The translations under genes and the position numbers were made by a program. A DNA stretch of 64,000 bases, from assembly GCF_017921975.2 (NCBI RefSeq), contig NZ_JAGEMO020000001.1:310001-374000 (forward strand), in the 5' to 3' direction. The stretch comes from Hymenobacter terricola (lineage in GTDB: Bacteria > Bacteroidota > Bacteroidia > Cytophagales > Hymenobacteraceae). Positions 24,539-32,446 of the stretch are shown one piece after another (the first letter of the stretch is position 1; the number at the start of each line of letters is the position of its first letter). The notes under the pieces are model-generated. The model worked only from the letters and a program-made list of their open reading frames with translations. It made no database searches and had not been told where the DNA came from.

Positions 24539-27028
24539 ATGAATACCCCCGAAAACCCCAAGGCTCCCCGCGCCCAGCGCGAAAAGCCCGAACCCTCGGC
24601 CATCACCCAGGACCAGGTTCTGCGCCTCTTCGCCGACAACCCCACCAAAGTCCTCGCCTACCGCCAGCTCTCGCGCCGCCTCGGCGTCACGACCAAGGGC
24701 CAGCGCGAGGAGATTTTTGCCCACATCAAAGTGCTGCGCAAAAACGGCCTCATTACGCTGCTCCAAAACGACGAGTACCGCCTCGCCGATACCGACGCCG
24801 TAGCAGCGGCCCTGATGCCGTCCAGCGCCCGTAAATCGGGTAAAAAAGAACCTTCGCCCATCGCCCCGCCCCGCAACCGTTCGGTGCAGGCCGAGTTCGG
24901 CCAGGACCCCATTGTGCACCGCCGCCGCTCCGCTGGCTTCGACTACGTGGACGGCGACGACCGCCCCGAGCGCGCCCCCTCCAACACCGTCATCGGCACC
25001 GTCGATTTGGCCACACCCAACTTCGCCTTCGTGGTGCCGGAGGGCACGGGCGACTCCGACGACATCCGCGTGTTCACCGACCAGCTCAAGTTTGCGCTGC
25101 AGGGCGACGTCGTGCGGGTGCGCCTGCGCAGCGGCTCGCGCGATGGCCGCCCGATGGGCGATGTGGTGGAAGTGCTCAAGCGGGTGCGTCCCGAAATAGT
25201 GGGCCGTATTCAAATCCAGGGTACGCTCGGCTTCGTGAAGCCGGATAACCGCAAAGTGTATTTCGATGTGTTCGTGCCGCCGCATTTGCTGCACGAATCG
25301 CACAACGGCGACAAGGTGCTGGTCCGCATCAACGAGTTCCCGGAGGACACCAGCCGCCAGCCGGTAGGCGAGGTCATCCGCAACTTCGGCGCGGCCGGCG
25401 GCAACGAGGCCGAGATAAACGCCATCATGGCCGAGTTCGGCCTGCCGTTTGAATTCCCCGAGGAAGTGCAGACCGAATCGGAGGGCATCAGCGAGGTGAT
25501 TGCGGAGGATGAAATTGCCCGCCGCCGCGACTTCCGCAACATCACCACCTTCACCATCGACCCGGCCGACGCCAAGGATTTCGATGATGCCCTGAGCATC
25601 CGGAAGCTGGAGAACGGTCACTGGGAAATCGGCGTCCACATCGCCGACGTGACCCATTACGTGCGCCCCGGCACCGAGTTGGAGCGCGAGGGCAAGCACC
25701 GCGCCACCTCGGTCTACCTCGTCGACCGCGTGATTCCGATGCTGCCCGAGCGCCTCTCCAACGGCCTCTGCTCGTTGCGCCCGCACGAGGACAAGCTGAC
25801 CTTCTCGGCCGTGTTCGAGCTCGATGAAAACGGCAAGCTCTACGAGTCGTGGTTCGGCAAAACCATCATTCACTCCGACCGCCGCTTCAGTTACGAGGAG
25901 GCGCAGGAGCGCATCGAAAGCAAGGAGGGCGAGTACGCCGAGGAGATAAATCTGATGAACGACATGGCGCATAAGCTGTGTGCGCTGCGCTTCAAGCAGG
26001 GGGCCATCACCTTCGAAACCCAGGAAGTGAAGTTCCGGCTCGATGCCAACGGCAAGCCCCTCGGCGTGTACGTGAAGGAGCGCAAGGATGCGCACAAGAT
26101 GATTGAGGAGTTCATGCTGCTGGCCAACCGCAAGGTGGCCGAGTTCGTGTTCAACCTCAAAAAGACCAAGCCGCGCTTCACGATGGTGTACCGCACCCAC
26201 GACGCGCCCGAGCCCGAACGCCTGCAGACCTTCGCCCTCTTCGCCCAGAAATTCGGCTACAAGCTCAAGCTCGACAACCCCAAAAAAATCAGCACCGAGC
26301 TCAACAACCTCAGCTCCGAGGTGATGGGCAAGCCCGAGCAGAACGTGCTCCAGGGCCTGGCCATTCGCACCATGTCGAAGGCCATCTACACCACCGAGCC
26401 GCTCGGTCACTTCGGCCTCGCCTTCGAGCACTACTCGCACTTCACCTCGCCCATCCGCCGCTACCCCGATATGATGGCCCACCGCCTGCTGGAGCACTAC
26501 CTGCTCGGTGGCAAGAACGTGCCCGTCGACCCCGTGGAAGAAGAGTGCAAGCACTCCTCGGCCCGCGAAAAACTGGCGGCCAACGCCGAGCGCGCCAGCA
26601 TCAAATTCAAGCAGGTCGAGTTCATGGCCAATGAAATCGGCAACACCTTCAAGGGCGTGGTTTCGGGCCTGACGGAGCGCGGCATGTACATCGAAATTGA
26701 GGAGAACAAGTGCGAAGGCATGGTCCGCATCAGCGACATCCCCGGCGACTTCTACGAGCTCGACAAGGACAACTACCGCATCGTGGGCAAGAATAACAAG
26801 CGCATCATCCAGTTCGGCGACGAGATGATGGTGGTCGTAAAATCCGCCAACCTCCTCGACCGCACCATCGACTTCGAGCTGGTCGACGACCGCCCCGACT
26901 CCGTGAAAAAGCGCGAAGCCGACGAGCGCAAACAGCGCAGCAGCGAGCCCCGCGGCTACCGCGACTATTCGGGTAGCGGTGGTAAGGGTGGGAGCAAGGG
27001 CGGTGGCTTCAAGGGGAAGCGGCGGTAG
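24539..27028 (+). CDS. rnr: ribonuclease R
   Basis: A 3'-5' processive exoribonuclease of the RNB/RNase II family, which degrades structured RNA; 829 residues. It has an N-terminal helix-turn-helix-like region (about 20-90), cold-shock/OB domains (about 145-330), and the RNB catalytic domain (about 340-680). The catalytic domain carries the metal-binding signature TIDPADAKDFDDALS at about residue 340 and HFTSPIRRYPD near 640. An S1 domain (about 700-790) follows, then a Lys/Arg/Gly-rich tail (GGKGGSKGGGFKGKRR). This matches the canonical RNase R order. It is a single gene between two repeat elements. Confidence 0.95.
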   Translation: MNTPENPKAPRAQREKPEPSAITQDQVLRLFADNPTKVLAYRQLSRRLGVTTKGQREEIFAHIKVLRKNGLITLLQNDEYRLADTDAVAAALMPSSARKSGKKEPSPIAPPRNRSVQAEFGQDPIVHRRRSAGFDYVDGDDRPERAPSNTVIGTVDLATPNFAFVVPEGTGDSDDIRVFTDQLKFALQGDVVRVRLRSGSRDGRPMGDVVEVLKRVRPEIVGRIQIQGTLGFVKPDNRKVYFDVFVPPHLLHESHNGDKVLVRINEFPEDTSRQPVGEVIRNFGAAGGNEAEINAIMAEFGLPFEFPEEVQTESEGISEVIAEDEIARRRDFRNITTFTIDPADAKDFDDALSIRKLENGHWEIGVHIADVTHYVRPGTELEREGKHRATSVYLVDRVIPMLPERLSNGLCSLRPHEDKLTFSAVFELDENGKLYESWFGKTIIHSDRRFSYEEAQERIESKEGEYAEEINLMNDMAHKLCALRFKQGAITFETQEVKFRLDANGKPLGVYVKERKDAHKMIEEFMLLANRKVAEFVFNLKKTKPRFTMVYRTHDAPEPERLQTFALFAQKFGYKLKLDNPKKISTELNNLSSEVMGKPEQNVLQGLAIRTMSKAIYTTEPLGHFGLAFEHYSHFTSPIRRYPDMMAHRLLEHYLLGGKNVPVDPVEEECKHSSAREKLAANAERASIKFKQVEFMANEIGNTFKGVVSGLTERGMYIEIEENKCEGMVRISDIPGDFYELDKDNYRIVGKNNKRIIQFGDEMMVVVKSANLLDRTIDFELVDDRPDSVKKREADERKQRSSEPRGYRDYSGSGGKGGSKGGGFKGKRR

Positions 27029-27055
27029 CCGACCTCACGAGACCCCTGCGGGGCG

Positions 27056-27197
27056 GGCCCCTCTCCAAAAGAAATGGGAGCCTGACGATTTATAAAGTCC
27101 CGACTCAACCCAGAGTCGGGACTTTTTTGTTGATGTCGACAGAATCAAGTTTGCCCATCAAAGGCCTCTTGGCTCCCCTCTCTTTTGGAGAGGGGCC
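27056..27197. repeat. palindromic repeat of the CCCTCTCCAAAA family
   Basis: 27-nt arms 27056-27082 and 27171-27197, complementary at 25 of 27 positions, with a terminator in the loop. It shares its core word and layout with the element at 20840-21004. Confidence 0.85.
27094..27128 (+). terminator. terminator after rnr
   Basis: Perfect 13-bp stem (27094-27106 with 27113-27125), 6-nt loop, and a TTTTTT run. Confidence 0.88.
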
Positions 27198-27264
27198 AGG
27201 GGTGAGGTTTGCCAGTCTGGGTTCGCCCGCGCAATGCCCAACGCCCCCGTTCTTTGCACCACCT

Positions 27265-28236
27265 ATGACTCCAGCCGACTTCCCCGCTAACCTCACCGCT
27301 GCCCTGGCGCAGCTCAGCTACGGCGAGCAGCCCGATACCCTCTACGCCCCCATCCGCTACATCATGGGCCTGGGCGGCAAACGCATCCGCCCGCTGCTCA
27401 CGCTGCTTGGCGCCCACCTTTTCACCGACGACCTCAGCGGCATCATCAAGCCCGCGCTGGCCACCGAAGTCTTCCACAACTTCACCCTCCTCCACGACGA
27501 CCTGATGGACCAGGCCCCCCTGCGCCGGGGACAGGCCACCGTGCACGAAAAGTGGAATCCCAACGTGGCCATTCTTTCCGGCGACGTGATGCTGGTGCGG
27601 GCCTACGAGCTGTTCCTCGACGTGCCGCCCGTGCTGCTCCCACGCATCCTCGCCCGCTTCAGCCAGACGGCCGCCGAGGTGTGTGAAGGCCAGCAGTGGG
27701 ACATGAATTTCGAAACCGAGCCTCAGGTCAGCATCGCCCAATACCTGGACATGATTCGCCTGAAAACGGCCGTCCTCCTCGGCTTCTGCCTGGAGCTGGG
27801 GGCCCGCCTCGCCGGCGCTTCGGAGGAAGATGCCGAGCACCTCCGTCAGTTCGGCACCGACATCGGCCTGGCATTCCAGCTGCGCGACGACCTGCTCGAT
27901 GTCTACGGCGACGCCGCCACCTTCGGCAAGCGTGTGGGCGGCGACATCATCTCCGACAAGAAAACCTTCCTTCTGCTCTCCGCCCAGGCCCAGGCCAGCG
28001 CCGCCCAGCAAGCCATCCTGGCCCAACACATCGGCCAGCCCGTGGCCGATGCCGACGCCAAAGTACAGGCCGTGCGCGCCATCTATGATGAGCTCGAAAT
28101 TCGCCCTCAGACGGAAGCTCTTATCAACTCCTACTTCCAGGCCGCCCTTCAGCATCTGGAGCGCGTAGCGGCTCCCGCTGTGCGCAAAGAACCCCTTCAC
28201 CGCCTCGCGCTCCAGCTTATGGACCGCGAAAACTAA
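27265..28236 (+). CDS. polyprenyl diphosphate synthase
   Basis: An all-trans polyprenyl synthase (323 residues) that extends farnesyl/geranyl diphosphate with IPP, probably making the side chain of menaquinone. The first Asp-rich motif is DDLMD at about residue 79 (LLHDDLMDQAPLRRG) and the second is in LRDDLLD near residue 207; GLGGKRIRP near residue 33 binds substrate. The ATG at 27265 is preferred because the upstream extension of the frame is the repeat and terminator region. A rhomboid gene begins 7 nt after the stop, suggesting an operon. Exact chain length cannot be read from sequence alone. Confidence 0.9.
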   Translation: MTPADFPANLTAALAQLSYGEQPDTLYAPIRYIMGLGGKRIRPLLTLLGAHLFTDDLSGIIKPALATEVFHNFTLLHDDLMDQAPLRRGQATVHEKWNPNVAILSGDVMLVRAYELFLDVPPVLLPRILARFSQTAAEVCEGQQWDMNFETEPQVSIAQYLDMIRLKTAVLLGFCLELGARLAGASEEDAEHLRQFGTDIGLAFQLRDDLLDVYGDAATFGKRVGGDIISDKKTFLLLSAQAQASAAQQAILAQHIGQPVADADAKVQAVRAIYDELEIRPQTEALINSYFQAALQHLERVAAPAVRKEPLHRLALQLMDREN

Positions 28237-28242
28237 TCCTCC

Positions 28243-28908
28243 GTGTTCAATCCCATCCTGATACTCGTCGGCCTCACGGTCCTCGTTTCCGCTTACGCCT
28301 GGTCCAACCACGACCTTATGGAGTCCTGGATACTCCGGCCTTACGTCATGGCTCGCGACAATGGCCAGTGGTACCGCTTCCTCACTTCCGGCTTCCTGCA
28401 CGCCGACTGGGGCCACCTCCTCTTCAACATGATTGCCTTCTTCTCCTTCGGCCAGCTGGTGCTGCAGGTGCTGGCCAACGGCACCGGCGCGCCCGGCCTG
28501 GAGGGCTTCGGCGCGGTAGGCGGCCTCTGGCGCTTCCTGCTGCTCTACCTGGGTGGCATTGTGGTGTCGGACATCCCCACCTACTTCCGCCACCGCGACG
28601 ACCGCGACTATGGCAGCCTGGGCGCCTCGGGTGGGGTGGCCGCCGTGCTGTTTGCCGGCGTCATTTTCGCCCCCCTCAACAAAATCGGACTCATATTTAT
28701 TCCTGGTGATGGCATTCCCGGCTTCATCTTCGGCTTCCTCTACCTGGCCTATTCCTACTACCAGGGCCGTCGCCGGGGCGATAACATCAACCACGACGCC
28801 CATTTCTATGGCGCCATCTATGGGGTGGTACTCACCCTTGTGTTTATGCCCGCTTCCGGCCTTGAGTTTGTCCGGCAAATAGGCCGGTTTACTCATTCAA
28901 TTATCTGA
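28243..28908 (+). CDS. rhomboid family intramembrane serine protease
   Basis: A 221-residue membrane protein with six or so hydrophobic helices. The family elements are all visible: HLLFN in helix 2 (about 58-62), the nucleophile in GASG (Ser129), and the catalytic His in HDAHFYG (His187). Rhomboids cleave membrane proteins within or next to the bilayer; the substrate here is unknown. A loop of about 40 residues before the catalytic Ser contains charged HRDDRD. The start is GTG, immediately downstream of the polyprenyl synthase gene. Confidence 0.9.
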   Translation: MFNPILILVGLTVLVSAYAWSNHDLMESWILRPYVMARDNGQWYRFLTSGFLHADWGHLLFNMIAFFSFGQLVLQVLANGTGAPGLEGFGAVGGLWRFLLLYLGGIVVSDIPTYFRHRDDRDYGSLGASGGVAAVLFAGVIFAPLNKIGLIFIPGDGIPGFIFGFLYLAYSYYQGRRRGDNINHDAHFYGAIYGVVLTLVFMPASGLEFVRQIGRFTHSII

Positions 28909-29011
28909 TTAACAAATTGTTAGTATAATAAAAGCATAATTTCCATATCTTATTTGAAAGACGTTGCGTAAGGGAAACGCGAATACATTCTTTCACTTTG
29001 CTTCCCCTGTC

Positions 29012-29302
29012 ATGCATACCCTTCGCAATTACGCATCCCGCCTGCCCCTCGCAGCTCTGTTGTTTCCGCTGTTGCTGCTGGCCACCTCGTGCAGCCGCTT
29101 CAACAACGATGGTAGCCTAGCCATCTGGGGCTACGTTCTGCTGGCCCTCGATGTGCTGGCCTTGTTCGACGTATTTCGCCAACCCTGGACCATTGGTAAG
29201 AAGATTCTTTGGGCAGTCATTATTTTCATTTTCCCGTTTGCCGGCCTCATCATCTACTACCTCTTCGCTGGGCGTGGCAAGTCCAATACCGGCATTATGT
29301 AG
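29012..29302 (+). CDS. small PLDc_N-type membrane protein
   Basis: A 96-residue protein. The ATG at 29012 gives a signal-like segment ending in a lipobox-like ATSC, then two hydrophobic helices separated by FRQPWTIGKKILW. The second half (WGYVLLALDVLALFDVF to IIYYLFAGRG) is typical of the phospholipase D N-terminal (PLDc_N) domain found in cardiolipin synthases and as stand-alone small proteins. The role is unknown. A -7-like TCACTTTG lies 12 nt upstream. It is convergent with the DUF2939 gene across a long palindromic terminator. Confidence 0.8.
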   Translation: MHTLRNYASRLPLAALLFPLLLLATSCSRFNNDGSLAIWGYVLLALDVLALFDVFRQPWTIGKKILWAVIIFIFPFAGLIIYYLFAGRGKSNTGIM

Positions 29303-29312
29303 TTTCTCAAAC

Positions 29313-29372
29313 AACGGCCTAAAAACGAAAAAGCCCCGACGTTGGTCGGGGCTTTTTCGTTTTTAGGCCGTT
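29313..29372. terminator. bidirectional terminator with 28-bp perfect arms
   Basis: Arms 29313-29340 and 29345-29372 are perfect reverse complements around a 4-nt loop. The G/C core is flanked by A- and T-runs, so it can stop transcription from both converging genes. Confidence 0.92.
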
Positions 29373-29399
29373 CGTGTATTTGCGGCTTTAGCACCAAAC

Positions 29400-30020
29400 T
29401 TAATTCAACAGTCGCTTCTTTTCCAGCTGTGCCACGCCGCGTAGCAACTCGCTGCTGTTCGTGATTTGGGTCATCTGCCAGTGGTCGCCCTGGCGGCGCA
29501 GTTTCACTTCCACTACTATCGTGGTATCGTATTTCGGCTGCGAAACCTCAAGCCCCACAAACGCATTATCGCCTTCCTCGCGGGTGTACTTGATGCCCTT
29601 GAACTCGCTATCCGGACTCACAATTTTGCTGGCCAGTCCCGTTAGCGAAATGTTGACGACGTGTTTCGGCGCTGCCGCCGCTGCGGCCTCCAATGAGCCG
29701 GTTTCTACGTAGCGCTGCACTTCCTGGTGGGCGGCTTTTGCCAGCGCCGGCTTCAGCAAGCGCATTGCTCCGCCCATCATGAGGCCGCCACCGGGCAGCA
29801 GCGACGTTAGCAGCGAGCCCTGCTGCGTCACATCGTCCACTAGGTGCGTGTTCACGCTGTTCACGTCTACGTACTTCTCAAAGGTGGCCATGTCGTGTGT
29901 CTGCACCGCCGCTGCCGCCGAAACCAGGGCCCCGCTCGGCCCCTGGCTTAAGTTGCGATAGTAATAATATCCCCCGGCTCCCAAGGCCAGTAGTAGAATA
30001 AGGAGCAGTAGTTTTTTCAT
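29400..30020 (-). CDS. DUF2939-like exported protein
   Basis: A 206-residue protein of unknown function. The ATG at 30020 is chosen because it starts a signal/anchor sequence (MKKLLLLILLLALGAGGYYYYR); the frame extends upstream but that part is not protein-like. The following layout (short linker, then a helix with THDMATFEKYVDVNSV, then an alpha/beta domain) resembles DUF2939 proteins. It is probably periplasmic or anchored in the inner membrane. It is transcribed divergently from the glycerophosphodiesterase gene. Confidence 0.75.
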   Translation of the reverse strand: MKKLLLLILLLALGAGGYYYYRNLSQGPSGALVSAAAAVQTHDMATFEKYVDVNSVNTHLVDDVTQQGSLLTSLLPGGGLMMGGAMRLLKPALAKAAHQEVQRYVETGSLEAAAAAAPKHVVNISLTGLASKIVSPDSEFKGIKYTREEGDNAFVGLEVSQPKYDTTIVVEVKLRRQGDHWQMTQITNSSELLRGVAQLEKKRLLN

Positions 30021-30167
30021 GAAATCGAAAGCAGTTAGGATGAGATGTAAAATTACCCCAAACCAGATTGCTTCGACATCACGACCACTGCACCGCCTTT
30101 TTATTGCAGCCGGTTCATCCTCCCATAGCCCGGTCGAGTCCTCCTCCATACCATTTCTTCTCAAGCA

Positions 30168-31028
30168 ATGCCCCAATTCAGTTCCGCTGTTAATAGACCG
30201 GAAGTCCACGGCCACCGCGGCTGCCGGGGGCTGCGTCCCGAAAACACGTTGCCAGCCTTTCTCCACGCCTTAGCAGTTGGCGTTGATGTGCTGGAAATGG
30301 ACGTTGTCATCTCCGCCGACGGGCAGGTCGTTGTCTCGCACGAACCATGGCTCAATCCCCAAATTTGCCTCGACCCGGACGGCCAGCCCATCGAAAGCAG
30401 CCATATCCCACGCTTCAATCTTTACCAAATGCCTTACGCCACCATTCGCCGGTGCGATTGCGGCCAACGGCGTAATCCGGCCTTTCCAGAGCAGGTTTCT
30501 GGGCCAGCCTACAAGCCACTACTGCGGGAAGTCCTCACCGCCGTCGAAGCCGCCACGCGCCAGCTGGGGCAGCGTCCGGTTGGCTATTCAATCGAAATAA
30601 AAAGCAGCCAAGAGGGAGAGACTATTTACCATCCAGCGCCTGCCGATTTCCTGTCTTTGGTGCTAGCCGAAGTGAACGCTGCGCAGATTTTGCCTCGTAC
30701 AACTCTGTTGTGTTTCGATTCCCGAGTGCTTCAGCTGGCCCACCAGCAGCACCCCACCCTAGCGACTTGCCTACTGGTCGAGGACAATCAACCCTGGACG
30801 GCTAGCATCCAGCAGCTGGGTTTTGTGCCCACTACTTTCGGCCCCGATTTTACGTCCGTTACAGCCGCCGCCATCCAGCAGTTGCGAGTTGATTTTCCCA
30901 ACCTCCGCCTTGTACCGTGGACCGTGAACAACCCGGGCGATATGCAAGCTCTATATGCTTTGGGCGTTGATGGAATAACTACTGACTATCCAGACCGATT
31001 TTGTGCCTTATTCTCCCCTAGGGAGTAA
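30168..31028 (+). CDS. glycerophosphodiester phosphodiesterase family protein
   Basis: A 286-residue TIM-barrel hydrolase expected to cleave glycerophosphodiesters to glycerol-3-phosphate and an alcohol. The N-terminus has the catalytic GHRG motif with RPENT (about residues 15-26), the metal-binding EMDV near residue 43 and SHEP near residue 57. A conserved EIKSS lies near residue 142, and the C-terminal PWTVN and GVDGITTDYPDRF close the barrel. There is no signal peptide, so it is probably cytosolic. It is a single gene, divergent from DUF2939. Confidence 0.9.
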   Translation: MPQFSSAVNRPEVHGHRGCRGLRPENTLPAFLHALAVGVDVLEMDVVISADGQVVVSHEPWLNPQICLDPDGQPIESSHIPRFNLYQMPYATIRRCDCGQRRNPAFPEQVSGPAYKPLLREVLTAVEAATRQLGQRPVGYSIEIKSSQEGETIYHPAPADFLSLVLAEVNAAQILPRTTLLCFDSRVLQLAHQQHPTLATCLLVEDNQPWTASIQQLGFVPTTFGPDFTSVTAAAIQQLRVDFPNLRLVPWTVNNPGDMQALYALGVDGITTDYPDRFCALFSPRE

Positions 31029-31103
31029 TCACATGCATAGCCATTCGTACTCCTGCCCTCCTTCTGTGAGTGCGACCAACACCCTTCTAACCAGCAGCGT
31101 GTA

Positions 31104-31198
31104 GTTACAATGCTGCGGTGTAACGCGTAACAATTGATGCTGTAACGTTAATCTGTTCAGTGTTAAAATGTAATTTGTAACGGACGGTGTATTGTAAA
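31104..31198. promoter_or_regulatory. cluster of TGTAAC/GTTACA words upstream of the HTH gene
   Basis: GTTACA at 31104-31109 and TGTAAC at 31119-31124, 31141-31146 and 31176-31181, with near matches (CGTAAC 31126-31131, TGTAAA about 31193). They lie in the AT-rich gap before an HTH gene and could be its operators. No other feature is seen in 31029-31244. Confidence 0.5.
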
Positions 31199-31244
31199 CG
31201 CACACTTGTGACAGACGAAAATGTATCTTTATTGTCCGAACAAA

Positions 31245-31276
31245 TTTGTTTAATCAGGATGTATTTAACATATTTG
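31245..31276 (+). promoter_or_regulatory. promoter of the small HTH gene
   Basis: TTTG at 31245-31248 (-33 element), 20-bp spacer, then CATATTTG at 31269-31276, one mismatch from TAnnTTTG. The ATG follows 26 nt later. Confidence 0.65.
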
Positions 31277-31302
31277 CATCAGCGTTACGCAACAACTCGA
31301 AT

Positions 31303-31689
31303 ATGCCACATCAGGGCGAAATCCTTCAAGAAGCCATTAAAAGCAGTGGTATTTCCATTACGCGTATCGTAGAGGAATTGGGTATTACACGTCCAACCAT
31401 TTATCGTAAATTCAAGGAAGAGACAATTGATTACAGCTTTGTAAAGCGAATAGGAGAGATAATTAATCACGACTTTTCAGACGATTTTACAAGTGTTCAG
31501 CAATCTGTTTTGCCTTTTGTAACGTCTGCTACTAAACATGTTGTTACAAATACTGTTACACCGCGCGTTACACCTTCTTCTGCTGCCGATTCAGACCCTT
31601 CTAAACAGCTTTTAGCCCTTCAAGGCAAGTATATTGCCCTTCTGGAGGCCTACAATGAGCTTTTACTGAAAGTGTATGGCCCAAAGTAA
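31303..31689 (+). CDS. small HTH DNA-binding protein next to parS
   Basis: A 128-residue protein whose first 60 residues look like an XRE/resolvase-type helix-turn-helix (ILQEAIKSSG, then ITRIVEELGITRPTIYRKF). A Thr/Val-rich linker with repeated VT pairs (HVVTNTVTPRVTPSS) follows, then a C-terminal helix that could dimerise (about 100-125). The gene is AT-rich (24 G+C of 60 at 31321-31380). It is preceded by TGTAAC words, and three GTTACA words recur every 12 bp inside its own linker (31543, 31555, 31567). The stop codon lies 6 bp before a parS site. A regulatory role is inferred; the family name is uncertain. Confidence 0.75.
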   Translation: MPHQGEILQEAIKSSGISITRIVEELGITRPTIYRKFKEETIDYSFVKRIGEIINHDFSDDFTSVQQSVLPFVTSATKHVVTNTVTPRVTPSSAADSDPSKQLLALQGKYIALLEAYNELLLKVYGPK

Positions 31690-31695
31690 CAAAAA

Positions 31696-31711
31696 TGTTC
31701 CACGTGAAACA
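31696..31711. other. parS: parS centromere site
   Basis: TGTTCCACGTGAAACA is an exact match to the bacterial parS consensus TGTTNCACGTGAAACA bound by ParB. It lies between the HTH gene and recF/dciA, about 26 kb from the origin-like region, consistent with the origin-proximal location of parS sites. The flanking A and T runs extend the palindrome. Confidence 0.92.
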
Positions 31712-32062
31712 TTTTTGTACTGCACGGCGAATTGTATCAGTAACGCATTTGAGGAGAGGAAGAGGCGGTATCGAGACGTAGTCACAGCAAATCCATGACC
31801 GGGAATGATGAGGTGCCGAGGGCACAAACGCACTTCGAGCGTAATCGACCCTCATTCCACTTGATTCAAAAGGAGAGGAAACAAGAGCGTTTAGGGCATC
31901 TGAATTAAGCCCCTCAAATCCAGGATGCCATCCAATCCCCGGGTAACAGCTGAGCGGGCATGGGGATGGGGATTTACAGGCTGAGCACACGAAGGAACGT
32001 GACGAGCTGGTTTAGCGCGAAAAAGTGGGTAAAAACCGGAAGGAGAGAAGTTGGGCGCAGGC
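31712..32062. other. 350-bp stretch without a convincing gene, possible structured RNA
   Basis: No protein-like frame is seen on either strand. Local pairings include GTGCC/GGCAC with a GAG loop (about 31813-31825) inside a GGAATGA/TCATTCC closing stem (about 31802 to 31859), and GGGC/GCCC near 31893-31912. I could not match it to RNase P, tmRNA, 6S or SRP RNA. Confidence 0.35.
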
Positions 32063-32425
32063 CTAAAGAAAAATAACTTCTTTAACTACCACCTCGCCGA
32101 CCTCAGCATTGATAAGCTCGGCCACGCGGGTTTTGGCCATGAGAAGCTCGTGCTTGAGTGGAGCCGAACTAAGGCGGACAAAGAGCCGGCCTTTGTTGAC
32201 GTACACTTCCTGAGTTTTCAAAGCAACGGCTTTGCCCATTACCCTTTCCCAGCTCGATACTACCGTCACTTCATTTAGCTTGCCTTGGAGACGATAGGCG
32301 CGAACGAGTGCTTCAAGACCTTCCTTAAGCGGGATGATTTCGCCGGAGCGGGAAGAGGAAGAAGGCTTTTTCACGATGCGGCGGAGCGAATTCAACTGGC
32401 CGTTTCGTGGTAGTTGATGGGCCAC
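32063..32425 (-). CDS. dciA: DUF721/DciA-like replicative helicase loader
   Basis: A 120-residue protein whose core (about 28-120) matches the DUF721/DciA family. It has a helical LKEGLEALVRAYRLQGKLNE segment, then WERVMGKAVA and a KH-like fold with LFVRLSSAPLKHELLM. DciA-type proteins help load the replicative helicase DnaB. The gene follows recF by 21 bp on the same strand, the usual order in Bacteroidota. The GTG start at 32425 shares its first base with a perfect -7 box, so translation may begin further in, for example at the TTG at 32395. The N-terminal 25 residues are basic and Ser-rich. Confidence 0.85.
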   Translation of the reverse strand: MAHQLPRNGQLNSLRRIVKKPSSSSRSGEIIPLKEGLEALVRAYRLQGKLNEVTVVSSWERVMGKAVALKTQEVYVNKGRLFVRLSSAPLKHELLMAKTRVAELINAEVGEVVVKEVIFL

Positions 32426-32432
32426 AAAGGTA
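32425..32432 (-). promoter_or_regulatory. -7 box TACCTTTG overlapping the dciA start
   Basis: Exact TAnnTTTG match on the minus strand whose last G is the first base of the annotated GTG start. If active, its transcript would begin inside the annotated reading frame. Confidence 0.4.
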
Positions 32433-32446
32433 ACGATGGGCGGGGC

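Noticed and set aside
29985..30266. N-terminal extension of the DUF2939-like protein up to position 30266
   Set aside because: The extended part is not protein-like, overlaps the divergent glycerophosphodiesterase gene, and a clear signal sequence starts at the ATG at 30020.
31601..31990. A minus-strand gene of about 129 codons between the HTH gene and dciA
   Set aside because: The product is Cys/Pro/Ser-rich without family resemblance, it overlaps the HTH gene and the parS site, and no promoter is evident.
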